Positions 1-5,894 are shown, numbered from the stretch's first letter. The stretch: DNA of 5,894 nt from Alphaproteobacteria bacterium (GCA_028693775.1 JAQUUS010000113.1:1-5894), one strand, 5' to 3'. Notes: generated by a model from the sequence alone, not told the origin. Translations and numbers: made by a program.

Positions 1-749
1 TGCTGTATGTAAAATATTGTCGCGCGGGCGTCTATATGCTTCAGGAGGCGCTGCGGCTTATGGGGGTTGAGCAGGACGCCGAAGGTATTGCGTTTACGCG
101 CACGCTGATCAACTCCGTTCCCAAGGATCACTCGGTTCATCCTTATATAAAAACTGCCGCGCGCGACCTGATGTTTGACGGCGGGATTGTGGATACGTTT
201 TTGCACAAGCAGGACCGCGCCTATACCGTGGCCGAAGTTTTGAAGCTGATTGACAACAGCCGATTGAGCTTTCAAGGCTGGGGCGACAATCTGAGCTATT
301 ATCCTGACGGCTCGGTTCCCTCAAACCACGCCATCTATCGGAAGATCGCCGCACTGCCTGTTGAGAAGCAGTGGTCGGTTATCGAGCTGATCCTTCAGCT
401 TGTCGGATGCCACACTTTTCTGGCGCGGAAGAAAGGCGGCGACGAAAGCAAATATCGCATCGATTTTGACAGTCCTTCGTTGCTGAAAACGGTTCCGTCG
501 CTGAGATATGGCTCGGGGATTAAAGTCGATAACGGCTCGGTCATTTTCCGGCGCTTGTGGCATGCCTTTCCGTTGGCTGCGTTCGAGCAGCGCCTGTTGG
601 CCGGGGCGGACGGAAAAACCACGGTCGAGGAGATTATTCTTGCGCGGACGAACGGCTCGGCCGAGCAAAAGGAGGCGGCGCGCCTCTTTTTCAGGCGCAT
701 GGGCCGGATGGGGCACGTTCTTTATTCGACCTGTGCCGGGGAACGATAG
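1..749 (+). CDS. Class I SAM-dependent methyltransferase, C-terminal part (5'-truncated by window edge)
   Basis: The frame is open to the left edge: codons upstream of the first ATG (position 36) read LYVKYCRAGVY, directly continuous with MLQEALRLMG. This is the element after the SAM-binding core in a group of bacterial class I methyltransferases (typically Y-x-x-Y-G-R-x-G-V-Y-x-L-Q). The ATG at 36 is therefore internal, and about 248 C-terminal residues are present. Further family-like stretches are VDTFLHKQDRAYTV (about residues 63-76) and FQGWGDNLSYYPDG (about 90-103). The C-terminal half is probably the accessory helical domain that follows the Rossmann fold in these proteins. The SAM-binding glycine motif lies outside the window, so catalysis cannot be checked and the methyl acceptor is unknown. 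There is no signal peptide or membrane segment in the visible part, so it is probably cytoplasmic. The stop is TAG at 747-749. The flavoprotein gene starts 59 bp downstream on the same strand, so co-transcription is possible. Family assignment is by recalled motif resemblance. Confidence 0.75.
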   Translation, partial: LYVKYCRAGVYMLQEALRLMGVEQDAEGIAFTRTLINSVPKDHSVHPYIKTAARDLMFDGGIVDTFLHKQDRAYTVAEVLKLIDNSRLSFQGWGDNLSYYPDGSVPSNHAIYRKIAALPVEKQWSVIELILQLVGCHTFLARKKGGDESKYRIDFDSPSLLKTVPSLRYGSGIKVDNGSVIFRRLWHAFPLAAFEQRLLAGADGKTTVEEIILARTNGSAEQKEAARLFFRRMGRMGHVLYSTCAGER

Positions 750-795
750 TATTCGGCCCTTTGCTTTCGCGTTCGACTTGGGGCGAACGGCGTGC

Positions 796-800
796 TAAGG
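796..800 (+). promoter_or_regulatory. Ribosome binding site of the flavoprotein gene
   Basis: TAAGG lies 8 bases upstream of the ATG at 809. It supports that ATG over the much earlier in-frame ATG at 557, which lies inside the methyltransferase gene. It is a moderate match to the anti-Shine-Dalgarno sequence. Confidence 0.5.
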
Positions 801-808
801 CACCGGAT

Positions 809-2038
809 ATGGAAAAAAACGATTTCAAGATAGTTATTGTCGGCGCGGGGCCGGGCGGCCTTATGGCGGCGCAGGTGCTTGCCGGGGCGGGATGCTCGGT
901 AGCGGTTTATGACCGCATGCCGACGCCGGGACGGAAGTTTTTGATGGCCGGGCGCGGTGGGCTCAATATGACGCACAGCGAAGCGCTGGAGTCCTTCATC
1001 TCCCGTTATGGGGCGTCGGCGGACTGGATCGGGCCTTGCGTTCGGGCGTTTCCGCCCGATGCCTTGCGCGAATGGTGCGAAAAGCTTGGCCATAAAACGG
1101 TTGTCGGCAGCAGCGGACGCGTTTTTCCGGAAGAGTTCAAATCGTCGCCGTTGTTGCGTTCATGGCTCAAAAAGCTCGGCGAGCTTGGCGTGACGTTTCA
1201 CTTCCGGCAGACATGGGCCGGATGGAACGATAGCGGCGAAATGATTTTTCAAGACGCCGACGGCAAAACGGATTTTGTCAAGGCGGATGCGGCATTGCTG
1301 GCCTTGGGCGGCGCGTCGTGGCCGCGGCTTGGATCGGATGGAAACTGGGTATCCGTTCTTTTGCACGAAAAAATTCCTGTGGCGCCGTTACGGCCTGCCA
1401 ATTGCGGGTTTGAGGTCAAGTGGTCCGAACGCCTTGTCCAGCGCTATACGGGGCAGCCTGTCAAATCCATGCGCGCGACCTTCGGCGACAAGAGCGTTCG
1501 CGGCGAGGCGATGGTGACCGAGAAGGGTATCGAAGGCGGGGCGATCTACGCTCTTTCATCCGCTTTGCGCGATGAGATCGAGAAGAACGGCAAGGCGATT
1601 TTGCATCTCGATCTCAGGCCGGATTTATCTCTTGAACGGTTAACCGAAAAGCTGGAGCTTCCCCAGAAAGGCCAGTCGCGTTCGACGTTCTTGCGCAAGG
1701 CGGCAGGGATGTCGCCCATCGCCATTTCCCTGACGCAGGAAATCCTGCACAAGGATCCCCGTCCTGCGGAAAGCCCGGCAAGCCTTGCCGCGCTTATCAA
1801 GGCGCTTCCGCTTACGCTGACAGCGCCGTTTTCGCTTGAGCGCGCGATCTCTTCGGCGGGAGGCATTTGCCGCGAGGCTCTGGATGGCAATTTTATGCTG
1901 ATCGAAAAGCCCGGTGTTTTTGCCGCAGGAGAAATGCTCGACTGGGAAGCGCCTACGGGCGGATACCTCTTGCAGGGAACGTTCAGTACGGCTTTTGCGG
2001 CTGCGCAGGGCATGCTTCTGTGGCTTAAGGGACGTTAG
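809..2038 (+). CDS. TIGR03862-type flavoprotein (BaiN/HI0933-like FAD-dependent oxidoreductase)
   Basis: Complete 409-residue FAD-dependent oxidoreductase-like protein. The N-terminal Rossmann motif is VGAGPGG (residues 11-17), with D35 as the acidic residue ending the second strand. The family signature GRKFLMAGRGGLNMTHSE follows at 41-58. A second FAD-associated stretch, GGASWPRLGSDG, is at about 167-178, and the C-terminal GEMLDWEAPTGGYLLQ at about 374-389 is the hallmark of the HI0933/YhiN/BaiN group. The motif GIEGGAIYALS replaces the G-[IL]-S-G-P seen in many HI0933 members, which points to the TIGR03862 subgroup common in proteobacteria. Length is normal for the family. The physiological substrate of this subgroup is not established to my knowledge, so BaiN's bile-acid activity should not be transferred. 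The start at 809 is chosen because it places the Rossmann strand at residues 7-11 and has an RBS; the frame is open further upstream but that region overlaps the methyltransferase. It is probably cytosolic. No clear terminator follows. Confidence 0.9.
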   Translation: MEKNDFKIVIVGAGPGGLMAAQVLAGAGCSVAVYDRMPTPGRKFLMAGRGGLNMTHSEALESFISRYGASADWIGPCVRAFPPDALREWCEKLGHKTVVGSSGRVFPEEFKSSPLLRSWLKKLGELGVTFHFRQTWAGWNDSGEMIFQDADGKTDFVKADAALLALGGASWPRLGSDGNWVSVLLHEKIPVAPLRPANCGFEVKWSERLVQRYTGQPVKSMRATFGDKSVRGEAMVTEKGIEGGAIYALSSALRDEIEKNGKAILHLDLRPDLSLERLTEKLELPQKGQSRSTFLRKAAGMSPIAISLTQEILHKDPRPAESPASLAALIKALPLTLTAPFSLERAISSAGGICREALDGNFMLIEKPGVFAAGEMLDWEAPTGGYLLQGTFSTAFAAAQGMLLWLKGR

Positions 2039-2085
2039 GGTTCGCTCTTGCATAAAGTTTATTGGTTAACGGAATTTTCTGAATA

Positions 2086-2115
2086 TTGAGGAAATGATTT
2101 CGGAAAAGATATGCT
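2086..2115 (+). promoter_or_regulatory. Putative sigma70-type promoter
   Basis: TTGAGG (2086-2091) and TATGCT (2110-2115) are separated by 18 bases and lie 39 bp before the ATG at 2154, in the only sizeable gap (115 bp) between plus-strand genes. Two bases differ from consensus in each hexamer. The arms ATGCT (2111-2115) and AGCAT (2120-2124) form a small inverted repeat with a 4-base gap overlapping the -10 and presumed start site, which could be an operator half-site pair or chance. Predicted by eye only. Confidence 0.4.
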
Positions 2116-2141
2116 ATTGAGCATCATACGTTGAAGTTATT

Positions 2142-2148
2142 GAAGAGG
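2142..2148 (+). promoter_or_regulatory. Ribosome binding site of the 476-residue protein
   Basis: GAAGAGG lies 5 bases before the ATG at 2154 and fixes that start. No earlier in-frame ATG competes with it. Confidence 0.6.
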
Positions 2149-2153
2149 CTTTT

Positions 2154-3584
2154 ATGTCTGCCCCGTCTGTGCAAAATTCCCTTGCGGCTGAATTGAGATC
2201 CGTGTTTCCGATTTTCGACAAAGAACTCGAAACCTACAATTCGGAAACATACAATATCGTCGAAGGCGTAGTTGAAAAGTGCCTGCAGAAAATTTCGAAC
2301 GATGTGGCCGATAGTCCGGAACTTGTTGATGAAGATCTTGCTCTTGCCGTGGCCGAGGCGGGAGTTCGCTTCAGCACCGGGTGTCTTTGCAATCCTGCGG
2401 GAAATCTTCTGAGCGAGCTGGTTATTTTGAACCCGCGGACGGAAGAACCTGTCTATGAATTTCTGAGAAAGGTCATAACGGGTGAGTACCGGGCTCCGGA
2501 CTGCAATGTGCTTCGCCATGATTTTATCAAGGATTTGATGGGCAAGGACTACGATCCGTGCACTTGCAAGAGCAGCGCCGTTGCGGATGCGTTCTCTGTT
2601 GCCGAAAAGGTTTTCGAAGCTTCGTCGACACCGCCCGATATGGCTTTTGTCCGTGAGCTTACGGAAGCGGCTTTGCGGAAAACAGCTGATAGCGTGCTCA
2701 TCTTCGGCCAACCCCTCAAACCGCTACGCTCGCTTGTGGCGCGATATCCTGCGTATGCCGAGCCTGTGTTGGGCATTGTCATGCAAAACGTGCAGGATGG
2801 CGACTTGTCTGCGGCCGCACAGGAAATCCGGACGGCGGTGTTGATTGCTTCGGGGCAGAAGGAAAATCCGCTGGTGACTTTTCTTAACAAGAGCTTTGCC
2901 GGATATGAATCCGTTGCGTTGGCTCAGGATAGAGCATCTGCAAGCTTGGCCGCACGCAAGGACTATCAGGAGGCCCTTTATTCCGTCACCATGACAACCA
3001 TGATGGACTCCAGATATGCGGACAGCAAATTCATCGGCTCCTATGTCGAGGCAGGGCTTCGGTATGGCGATACGCAGGACTGCAAGATCGTTTGCAGCGG
3101 TCTCGAAAGATTGGTCGATGAACGACGTCTGATGGCTGTCTCGGCTATTGATTTTCTCAAAACGGTATTGCGGGGGGAATACGCAGGCGTGGGCGCAGAG
3201 CCGGGTGCAGTCTTGAAAAACGCGCTCAATCTGACCGTGGCGGTCGTCGAGAATTTTTCGTCGGCTGCGGACGGCGAACTGGTCGATCTTCTAACCGATG
3301 CCGCGCTTCGCATCACTCCCGGCGACACCGCCGTGGGCAATGCGCCGCTCGACGCGTTGGGCATGGTCATCGGACTGAATGGGCGTTATGCGGATCGCGC
3401 TTTTGCGCGCGTGCGCAGGGCCGGGGTCGAAGCCGTTCTTGCCGAAAACCGGAGCGCTATCGGTGCGGCCAAGGAGGTCGAGCGGGTTATTTTCGATGCG
3501 ATTGCGGCTCCCATCGATCCGAAGACCGCGAAGGAACGGCGCATGGCCGCCGCGCTCACCTATTTCGGCCTGGATGCCGGATAA
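2154..3584 (+). CDS. Unrecognised all-helical repeat protein (476 aa)
   Basis: I do not recognise this protein. It has no signal peptide or membrane segment, and its composition (rich in A, L, E, V, with few long loops) suggests an alpha-helical, probably cytosolic protein. By hand alignment four degenerate copies of one module can be seen, at about residues 31-113, 141-217, 268-343 and 352-430. Each has a helix ending in [ED]-A-[AG]-[LV]-R (68-72, 171-175, 299-303, 382-386), a variable loop, a second helix, then a third helix often opening with YA (201-202, 412-413). Three copies end in a GEY or GD turn (110-112, 216-217, 341-343). The best-matching pair is ELTEAALR (168-175) and DLLTDAALR (378-386), with the YA element exactly 32 residues after the L of LT in both. 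Two CxC motifs (C77/C79 and C136/C138) sit in loops. A role as an alpha-solenoid scaffold is inference. It ends tail to tail with the M23 gene, 8 bp apart, without an obvious terminator. Confidence 0.85.
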   Translation: MSAPSVQNSLAAELRSVFPIFDKELETYNSETYNIVEGVVEKCLQKISNDVADSPELVDEDLALAVAEAGVRFSTGCLCNPAGNLLSELVILNPRTEEPVYEFLRKVITGEYRAPDCNVLRHDFIKDLMGKDYDPCTCKSSAVADAFSVAEKVFEASSTPPDMAFVRELTEAALRKTADSVLIFGQPLKPLRSLVARYPAYAEPVLGIVMQNVQDGDLSAAAQEIRTAVLIASGQKENPLVTFLNKSFAGYESVALAQDRASASLAARKDYQEALYSVTMTTMMDSRYADSKFIGSYVEAGLRYGDTQDCKIVCSGLERLVDERRLMAVSAIDFLKTVLRGEYAGVGAEPGAVLKNALNLTVAVVENFSSAADGELVDLLTDAALRITPGDTAVGNAPLDALGMVIGLNGRYADRAFARVRRAGVEAVLAENRSAIGAAKEVERVIFDAIAAPIDPKTAKERRMAAALTYFGLDAG

Positions 3585-3592
3585 CGGTTTTA

Positions 3593-4216
3593 TCAGGGAT
3601 CGAGGGTTGGTTTGTGTTTGCGTGAGAGGGCGCGAAGATCGGTCCACATGTCTCTTTTCGGCGCAAAGCGGATCGCTTCGAGCATATGAGGAGTCGGATC
3701 CATCACGCTCGGAGGCTTCGGTTCGTCAAGCTCCCAGACGGGGTCGTCGCCTGCCCAGTGTTTGTGCAATTCAAGATGAAGCATGCTTCTCGGGCGGCCT
3801 TTATCTTGCTTCAGAACGCGAAGGACGTTTCCGACCTGCTGGCCTGTTTTGAGGCGCATGCCTTTCTTGAGCGATGCAAGCGGATTGATTTCGCCGTAAA
3901 TCACAATGCCGCTTTTGCCCTGAACCAGAACGGCATATGTATCTTCCCAGAAATCGGTCCAATCTGGATTGGCAATGCCGCCGGTAAAGGGAAGCCGGGG
4001 ATCGATGACAATGCCGCGTTCGACCGTATAAACGGGAGTTCCTTCTGTGCAATAGAGATCGACTCCGCAATGGACATCGTGTTTTCGGCGGGCTGCAAAC
4101 CCGCCGGGATGTTCCGGCCATAAAGGAACTGCGGTCCAGCCCTGCGGCATCGTCTGGAAGGATAAACTATCCGCACTTGCAACATAGTTCATGTGTAAAG
4201 GAGGGATCCAAACCAT
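3593..4216 (-). CDS. M23 (LytM-like) metallopeptidase-family protein, signal peptide not seen
   Basis: A 207-residue protein with the M23/LytM fold signature. H49 and D53 in HCGVDLYC match the H-x-x-x-D zinc-binding motif, followed by EGTPVY (58-63) and the G-x-V turn before the next strand. The core ends in MLHLELH (145-151), matching the usual HLHFEL: the zinc ligand H147 is kept, but the first His of HxH is M145. The usual Tyr-x-His segment reads IYGEI (106-110). I recall a proteobacterial M23 subgroup with similar MLHLEL and YGEI elements, so this may be a lineage trait rather than decay. M23 enzymes normally cut peptide crosslinks of peptidoglycan; whether this one does is uncertain. No hydrophobic signal sequence is visible in the first 30 residues, which is odd for a cell-wall enzyme. 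The start at 4216 has GGAGG 5 bases upstream. It lies 12 bp downstream of the 324-residue gene, very probably in the same operon. Confidence 0.8.
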   Translation of the reverse strand: MVWIPPLHMNYVASADSLSFQTMPQGWTAVPLWPEHPGGFAARRKHDVHCGVDLYCTEGTPVYTVERGIVIDPRLPFTGGIANPDWTDFWEDTYAVLVQGKSGIVIYGEINPLASLKKGMRLKTGQQVGNVLRVLKQDKGRPRSMLHLELHKHWAGDDPVWELDEPKPPSVMDPTPHMLEAIRFAPKRDMWTDLRALSRKHKPTLDP

Positions 4217-4221
4217 CGACG

Positions 4222-4226
4222 CCTCC
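4222..4226 (-). promoter_or_regulatory. Ribosome binding site of the M23-like gene
   Basis: GGAGG on the minus strand, 5 bases before the ATG at 4216. It lies wholly in the 12-bp gap after the stop codon of the upstream gene (4229-4231). It fixes the start and indicates independent translation initiation within a shared transcript. Confidence 0.7.
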
Positions 4227-4228
4227 GG

Positions 4229-5203
4229 TCAGGGGTGAGGAGCGGACGAGGAAAACTTTTTCGGATTTCCGTTCGCCAGTGTGCGCAAATAATAGGCATA
4301 AAGCAAACCGCAGGCAGGGTCGGTGACGATCTCGGTTTCGATGGTCTCCATATGTTGCGCCGCTGCCTGAGCGAGGTCGGGACGCGCTTCGAGGATCAAC
4401 ATGCCGATCTTGCATTTTGAGGATCGTTCGGTAGACGGGTTGTTGCAATATATATGCGCCAGAAGCGAGCGAAGATCATGTTCCGACACTTTTTGTGGCG
4501 CAACGTCCAGCAGGGTTTTCATGAGACCGTCGACGCCGGTTTCACCGCCGTGCTTGTTCAGGATTTCCAGAATCTGCGGGGCGGCGTCTGCCGCGAGGTC
4601 TTTTCTTTTGGAGAGGAGGTAGTTGGCACCTTCGATCATTTCGGCGCGGCCTTTCTTGGAATTCTGGGCGGTCGCAATGCTTTGGGTCAACCGCTGAAAA
4701 TCTTTCGGTTGAACGGTGTTTGCGGCCAGATCTATGAATTCCTTGAAGAGACGGACGACTTCGCTTTCATTGGGATAGACTTCGAGAAGGTGCACAAATT
4801 GGCGTGCGGATCCGTTGGCGTATTGAGGGTTGGTTCTTATTGTGTTTCGAATGAGCCCGCAGCCTTCCATCAGGACATCTCTTTTCCATGTTGGGCAATC
4901 CGAAACGGCGCTGACAAGTTGCCGGAAAGCGCCGGCATTTGTTCTTTCGAGGGCGGGAGGGGATGCAAAAATGTCTTCGGCTGCTTTGCGAAAATAGGTC
5001 TGGACGGATGACAGAAAGGGAATGTTCGGAAAGTCGGCGGCAGGTTTTGGGGGAGTCGGTCTGGAAGCGGGGGGCTGCGCCGGAAGGGCTGTTTCCGTAT
5101 GGGGGGCGGGTTTTTCCGGAAGACGTTGTCCTGTTTTTATTTCTTCTTTTTCTTTGGTAGAGCGCCGGGGGGCATTATCCTTGGCTCTGCTCATGAAGCT
5201 CAT
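4229..5203 (-). CDS. Unrecognised helical protein with proline-rich N-terminal tail (324 aa)
   Basis: I do not recognise this protein. Residues 1-28 are charged and look disordered, and 29-57 form a Pro/Ala/Thr-rich linker. From about residue 60 the protein is predicted helical by composition. Three degenerate units recur with a period of 74-76 residues: first-helix anchors at L96, L172 and L247, and third-helix anchors at Y128-A129, L203-A204 and L277-A278. Example stretches are NPQYANGSARQFV, RKDLAADAAPQIL and RPDLAQAAAQHME. The anchor-to-anchor distance (30-32) matches that in the 476-residue protein across the M23 gene, suggesting a shared repeat family of HEAT/TPR-like architecture. This is inference from hand alignment. 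No signal peptide or membrane helix is visible. The start at 5203 is chosen over the Met at residue 4 because AGGA lies 7 bases upstream of it. It follows serC by 111 bp and precedes the M23 gene by 12 bp, the latter strongly suggesting an operon. Confidence 0.85.
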   Translation of the reverse strand: MSFMSRAKDNAPRRSTKEKEEIKTGQRLPEKPAPHTETALPAQPPASRPTPPKPAADFPNIPFLSSVQTYFRKAAEDIFASPPALERTNAGAFRQLVSAVSDCPTWKRDVLMEGCGLIRNTIRTNPQYANGSARQFVHLLEVYPNESEVVRLFKEFIDLAANTVQPKDFQRLTQSIATAQNSKKGRAEMIEGANYLLSKRKDLAADAAPQILEILNKHGGETGVDGLMKTLLDVAPQKVSEHDLRSLLAHIYCNNPSTERSSKCKIGMLILEARPDLAQAAAQHMETIETEIVTDPACGLLYAYYLRTLANGNPKKFSSSAPHP

Positions 5204-5210
5204 TGTTTTT

Positions 5211-5214
5211 TCCT
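5211..5214 (-). promoter_or_regulatory. Ribosome binding site of the 324-residue protein
   Basis: AGGA followed by an A-rich spacer on the minus strand, 7 bases before the ATG at 5203. It favours this start over the alternative ATG at 5194. Confidence 0.55.
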
Positions 5215-5314
5215 GCCTATGCTCTGTCTTTCAAATGTCCATTCTCTTTCTATCGTAACCCTCCTTTTTTATTTCGGCTAGCCTATTGTGCGGTGAAAGA
5301 GGGTGGCTCTATGG

Positions 5315-5894
5315 TTAACGGCACGCGATATAGGCCCAATCCAGCCATTTTGTTAACGCTTCGAGATCGTCTGACAAAACCGTTGCGCCGCACCAGATGC
5401 GCAGACCGGGAGGGGCATCGCGGTATGAGCCGATGTCGTGGGCGACATTTTCGGCATCGAGTGCGGACGTCAGTTTTTTGAAGAAGGCCGTTTGGTCTTC
5501 CTTGCTTAACGCCGTCAGTTCGGGGGCCGCCGGTATCAGGCACACGGATGTGGGGGATCGTGCGGCGGGATCGCTTGCCAGAAAATCGATCCACGGCGTG
5601 CGTTCGACCCAATCCGAAACGATTTTGAAATTTTTCTGCGTTTGCCTTGCCATGCCTTCTGCGCCGCCGATCGAGCGTGCCCATGCCAGCGCGTCGAGCG
5701 CATCTTCCACGCACAGCATCGACGGCGTGTTGAGCGTTGCTCCTTCGAACAGCTCACGATTGATCTTTCCGTCTTTGGTCAGGCAAAAAATTTTGGGCAT
5801 CGGCCATGACGGAACGTGGGTTTCGAGGCGTTCGACAGCGCGCGGCGACAGGATGAGCATGCCGTGCTGTCCTTCGCCTCCCAGAGATCGGAAG
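5315..5894 (-). CDS. serC: Phosphoserine aminotransferase, C-terminal half (5'-truncated by window edge)
   Basis: SerC is a PLP-dependent fold-type I (class V) aminotransferase that converts 3-phosphohydroxypyruvate plus glutamate to 3-phosphoserine plus 2-oxoglutarate in cytosolic serine synthesis. About 190 of the usual 370-390 residues are present. Recognisable stretches run from LGGEGQHGMLILSPRAVERL through WPMPKIFCLTK, TLNTPSMLCVEDALDALAW, WIDFLASDPAARSPTSVCL and DAPPGLRIWCGATV to the C-terminal LEALTKWLDWAY. All are characteristic of the alphaproteobacterial/Methanosarcina-type enzyme (TIGR01365). The frame remains open through 5894, so the ATG at 5860 is internal. The PLP-binding Lys should lie just before LGGE (family pattern W-Q-K-x-L-G-G-E), but the edge codons read F-R-S-L-G-G-E. 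Those last codons coincide with an Illumina adapter match (5885-5894), so I trust coding sequence only up to 5884. The stop is TAA at 5315-5317. The next minus-strand gene starts 111 bp downstream with no clear terminator between them. Confidence 0.93.
   Translation of the reverse strand, partial: FRSLGGEGQHGMLILSPRAVERLETHVPSWPMPKIFCLTKDGKINRELFEGATLNTPSMLCVEDALDALAWARSIGGAEGMARQTQKNFKIVSDWVERTPWIDFLASDPAARSPTSVCLIPAAPELTALSKEDQTAFFKKLTSALDAENVAHDIGSYRDAPPGLRIWCGATVLSDDLEALTKWLDWAYIACR
5885..5894 (+). other. Probable Illumina adapter remnant at the sequence end
   Basis: The final ten bases, AGATCGGAAG, equal the first ten bases of the standard Illumina TruSeq adapter and run exactly to the last base. 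SerC homology stops at the same boundary: family members have W-Q-K-x before LGGE, whereas translation across these bases gives F-R-S. The likely cause is adapter read-through kept during assembly. It should not be read as genomic sequence. Confidence 0.85.

Noticed and set aside
770..789. Hairpin CGTTCG / CGAACG with an 8-base loop between the methyltransferase and flavoprotein genes, considered as a terminator
   Set aside because: The stem is only 6 bp and no T-tract follows, so it is too weak to call. Read-through into the flavoprotein gene is equally plausible.
557..808. Upstream extension of the flavoprotein frame to an ATG at 557
   Set aside because: It lies within the methyltransferase gene in another frame, and its translation resembles nothing in the flavoprotein family. 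The ATG at 809 has an RBS and places the Rossmann motif correctly at the N-terminus.
2124..2711. Minus-strand open frame of 195 codons
   Set aside because: It is antisense to the 476-residue gene and rich in Arg, Phe and His, as expected of a shadow frame. Its end also runs over the promoter and RBS of the plus-strand gene.
3379..3852. Plus-strand open frame across the convergent junction
   Set aside because: It overlaps two better-supported genes out of frame. Its translation is Arg/Pro/Ser-rich, typical of a shadow frame in GC-rich DNA.
4454..5011. Plus-strand open frame of 185 codons
   Set aside because: It is fully antisense to the 324-residue gene, has no convincing RBS, and its translation looks like a mirror of a helical coding frame. 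The minus-strand gene has the good RBS and operon spacing.
5240..5265. Minus-strand AGGAGGG (5259-5265) suggesting a small leader gene before the 324-residue protein
   Set aside because: The nearest ATG (5242) is 16 bases away and gives only three codons before a stop. No start codon lies at normal spacing.
5259..5270. C/T-rich run ending in six Ts, considered as a plus-strand terminator
   Set aside because: There is no GC-rich stem before it and no plus-strand gene leading into it.

Overview
The window looks like a fragment of an alphaproteobacterial chromosome. The best evidence is the C-terminal half of a phosphoserine aminotransferase of the alphaproteobacterial/Methanosarcina type and a TIGR03862-type flavoprotein. 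Base composition is moderately GC-rich and fairly even throughout. There is no tRNA, rRNA, transposase, integrase or CRISPR array, and coding density is high. The genus cannot be named from this sequence alone.

Left part (1-2038, + strand): the 3' part of a class I SAM-dependent methyltransferase runs in from the left edge. After a 59-bp gap comes a complete BaiN/HI0933-like FAD-dependent oxidoreductase (809-2038). The two could be co-transcribed. Centre (2154-3584, + strand): a gene with its own plausible promoter and a good ribosome binding site encodes a 476-residue, apparently all-helical protein that I do not recognise. By hand alignment it contains four degenerate copies of one helical module. 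It meets the next gene tail to tail, with only 8 bp between the stop codons.

Right part (minus strand, read right to left): serC (5315 to the edge, 5'-truncated) is followed after 111 bp by an unrecognised 324-residue protein with a proline-rich N-terminal tail and a helical body (4229-5203). Twelve bp further on lies an M23-type metallopeptidase-like protein without a visible signal peptide (3593-4216). The last two are very probably one transcription unit.

The most interesting biology is the central trio. The two unrecognised proteins, encoded on opposite strands on either side of the M23 gene, appear to share the same helical module: an L-[TV] anchor followed 29-32 residues later by a [YL]-A element. 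One M23-like protein sits between them and lacks the first His of the usual HxH motif. This suggests a small, functionally linked cluster, but its function is not visible in the sequence and I do not claim a defined system.

One technical point matters. The last 10 bases (5885-5894) are exactly the start of the standard Illumina adapter, and SerC homology breaks at that base. The right end is therefore probably adapter sequence rather than genome, and the four terminal SerC codons should not be trusted.
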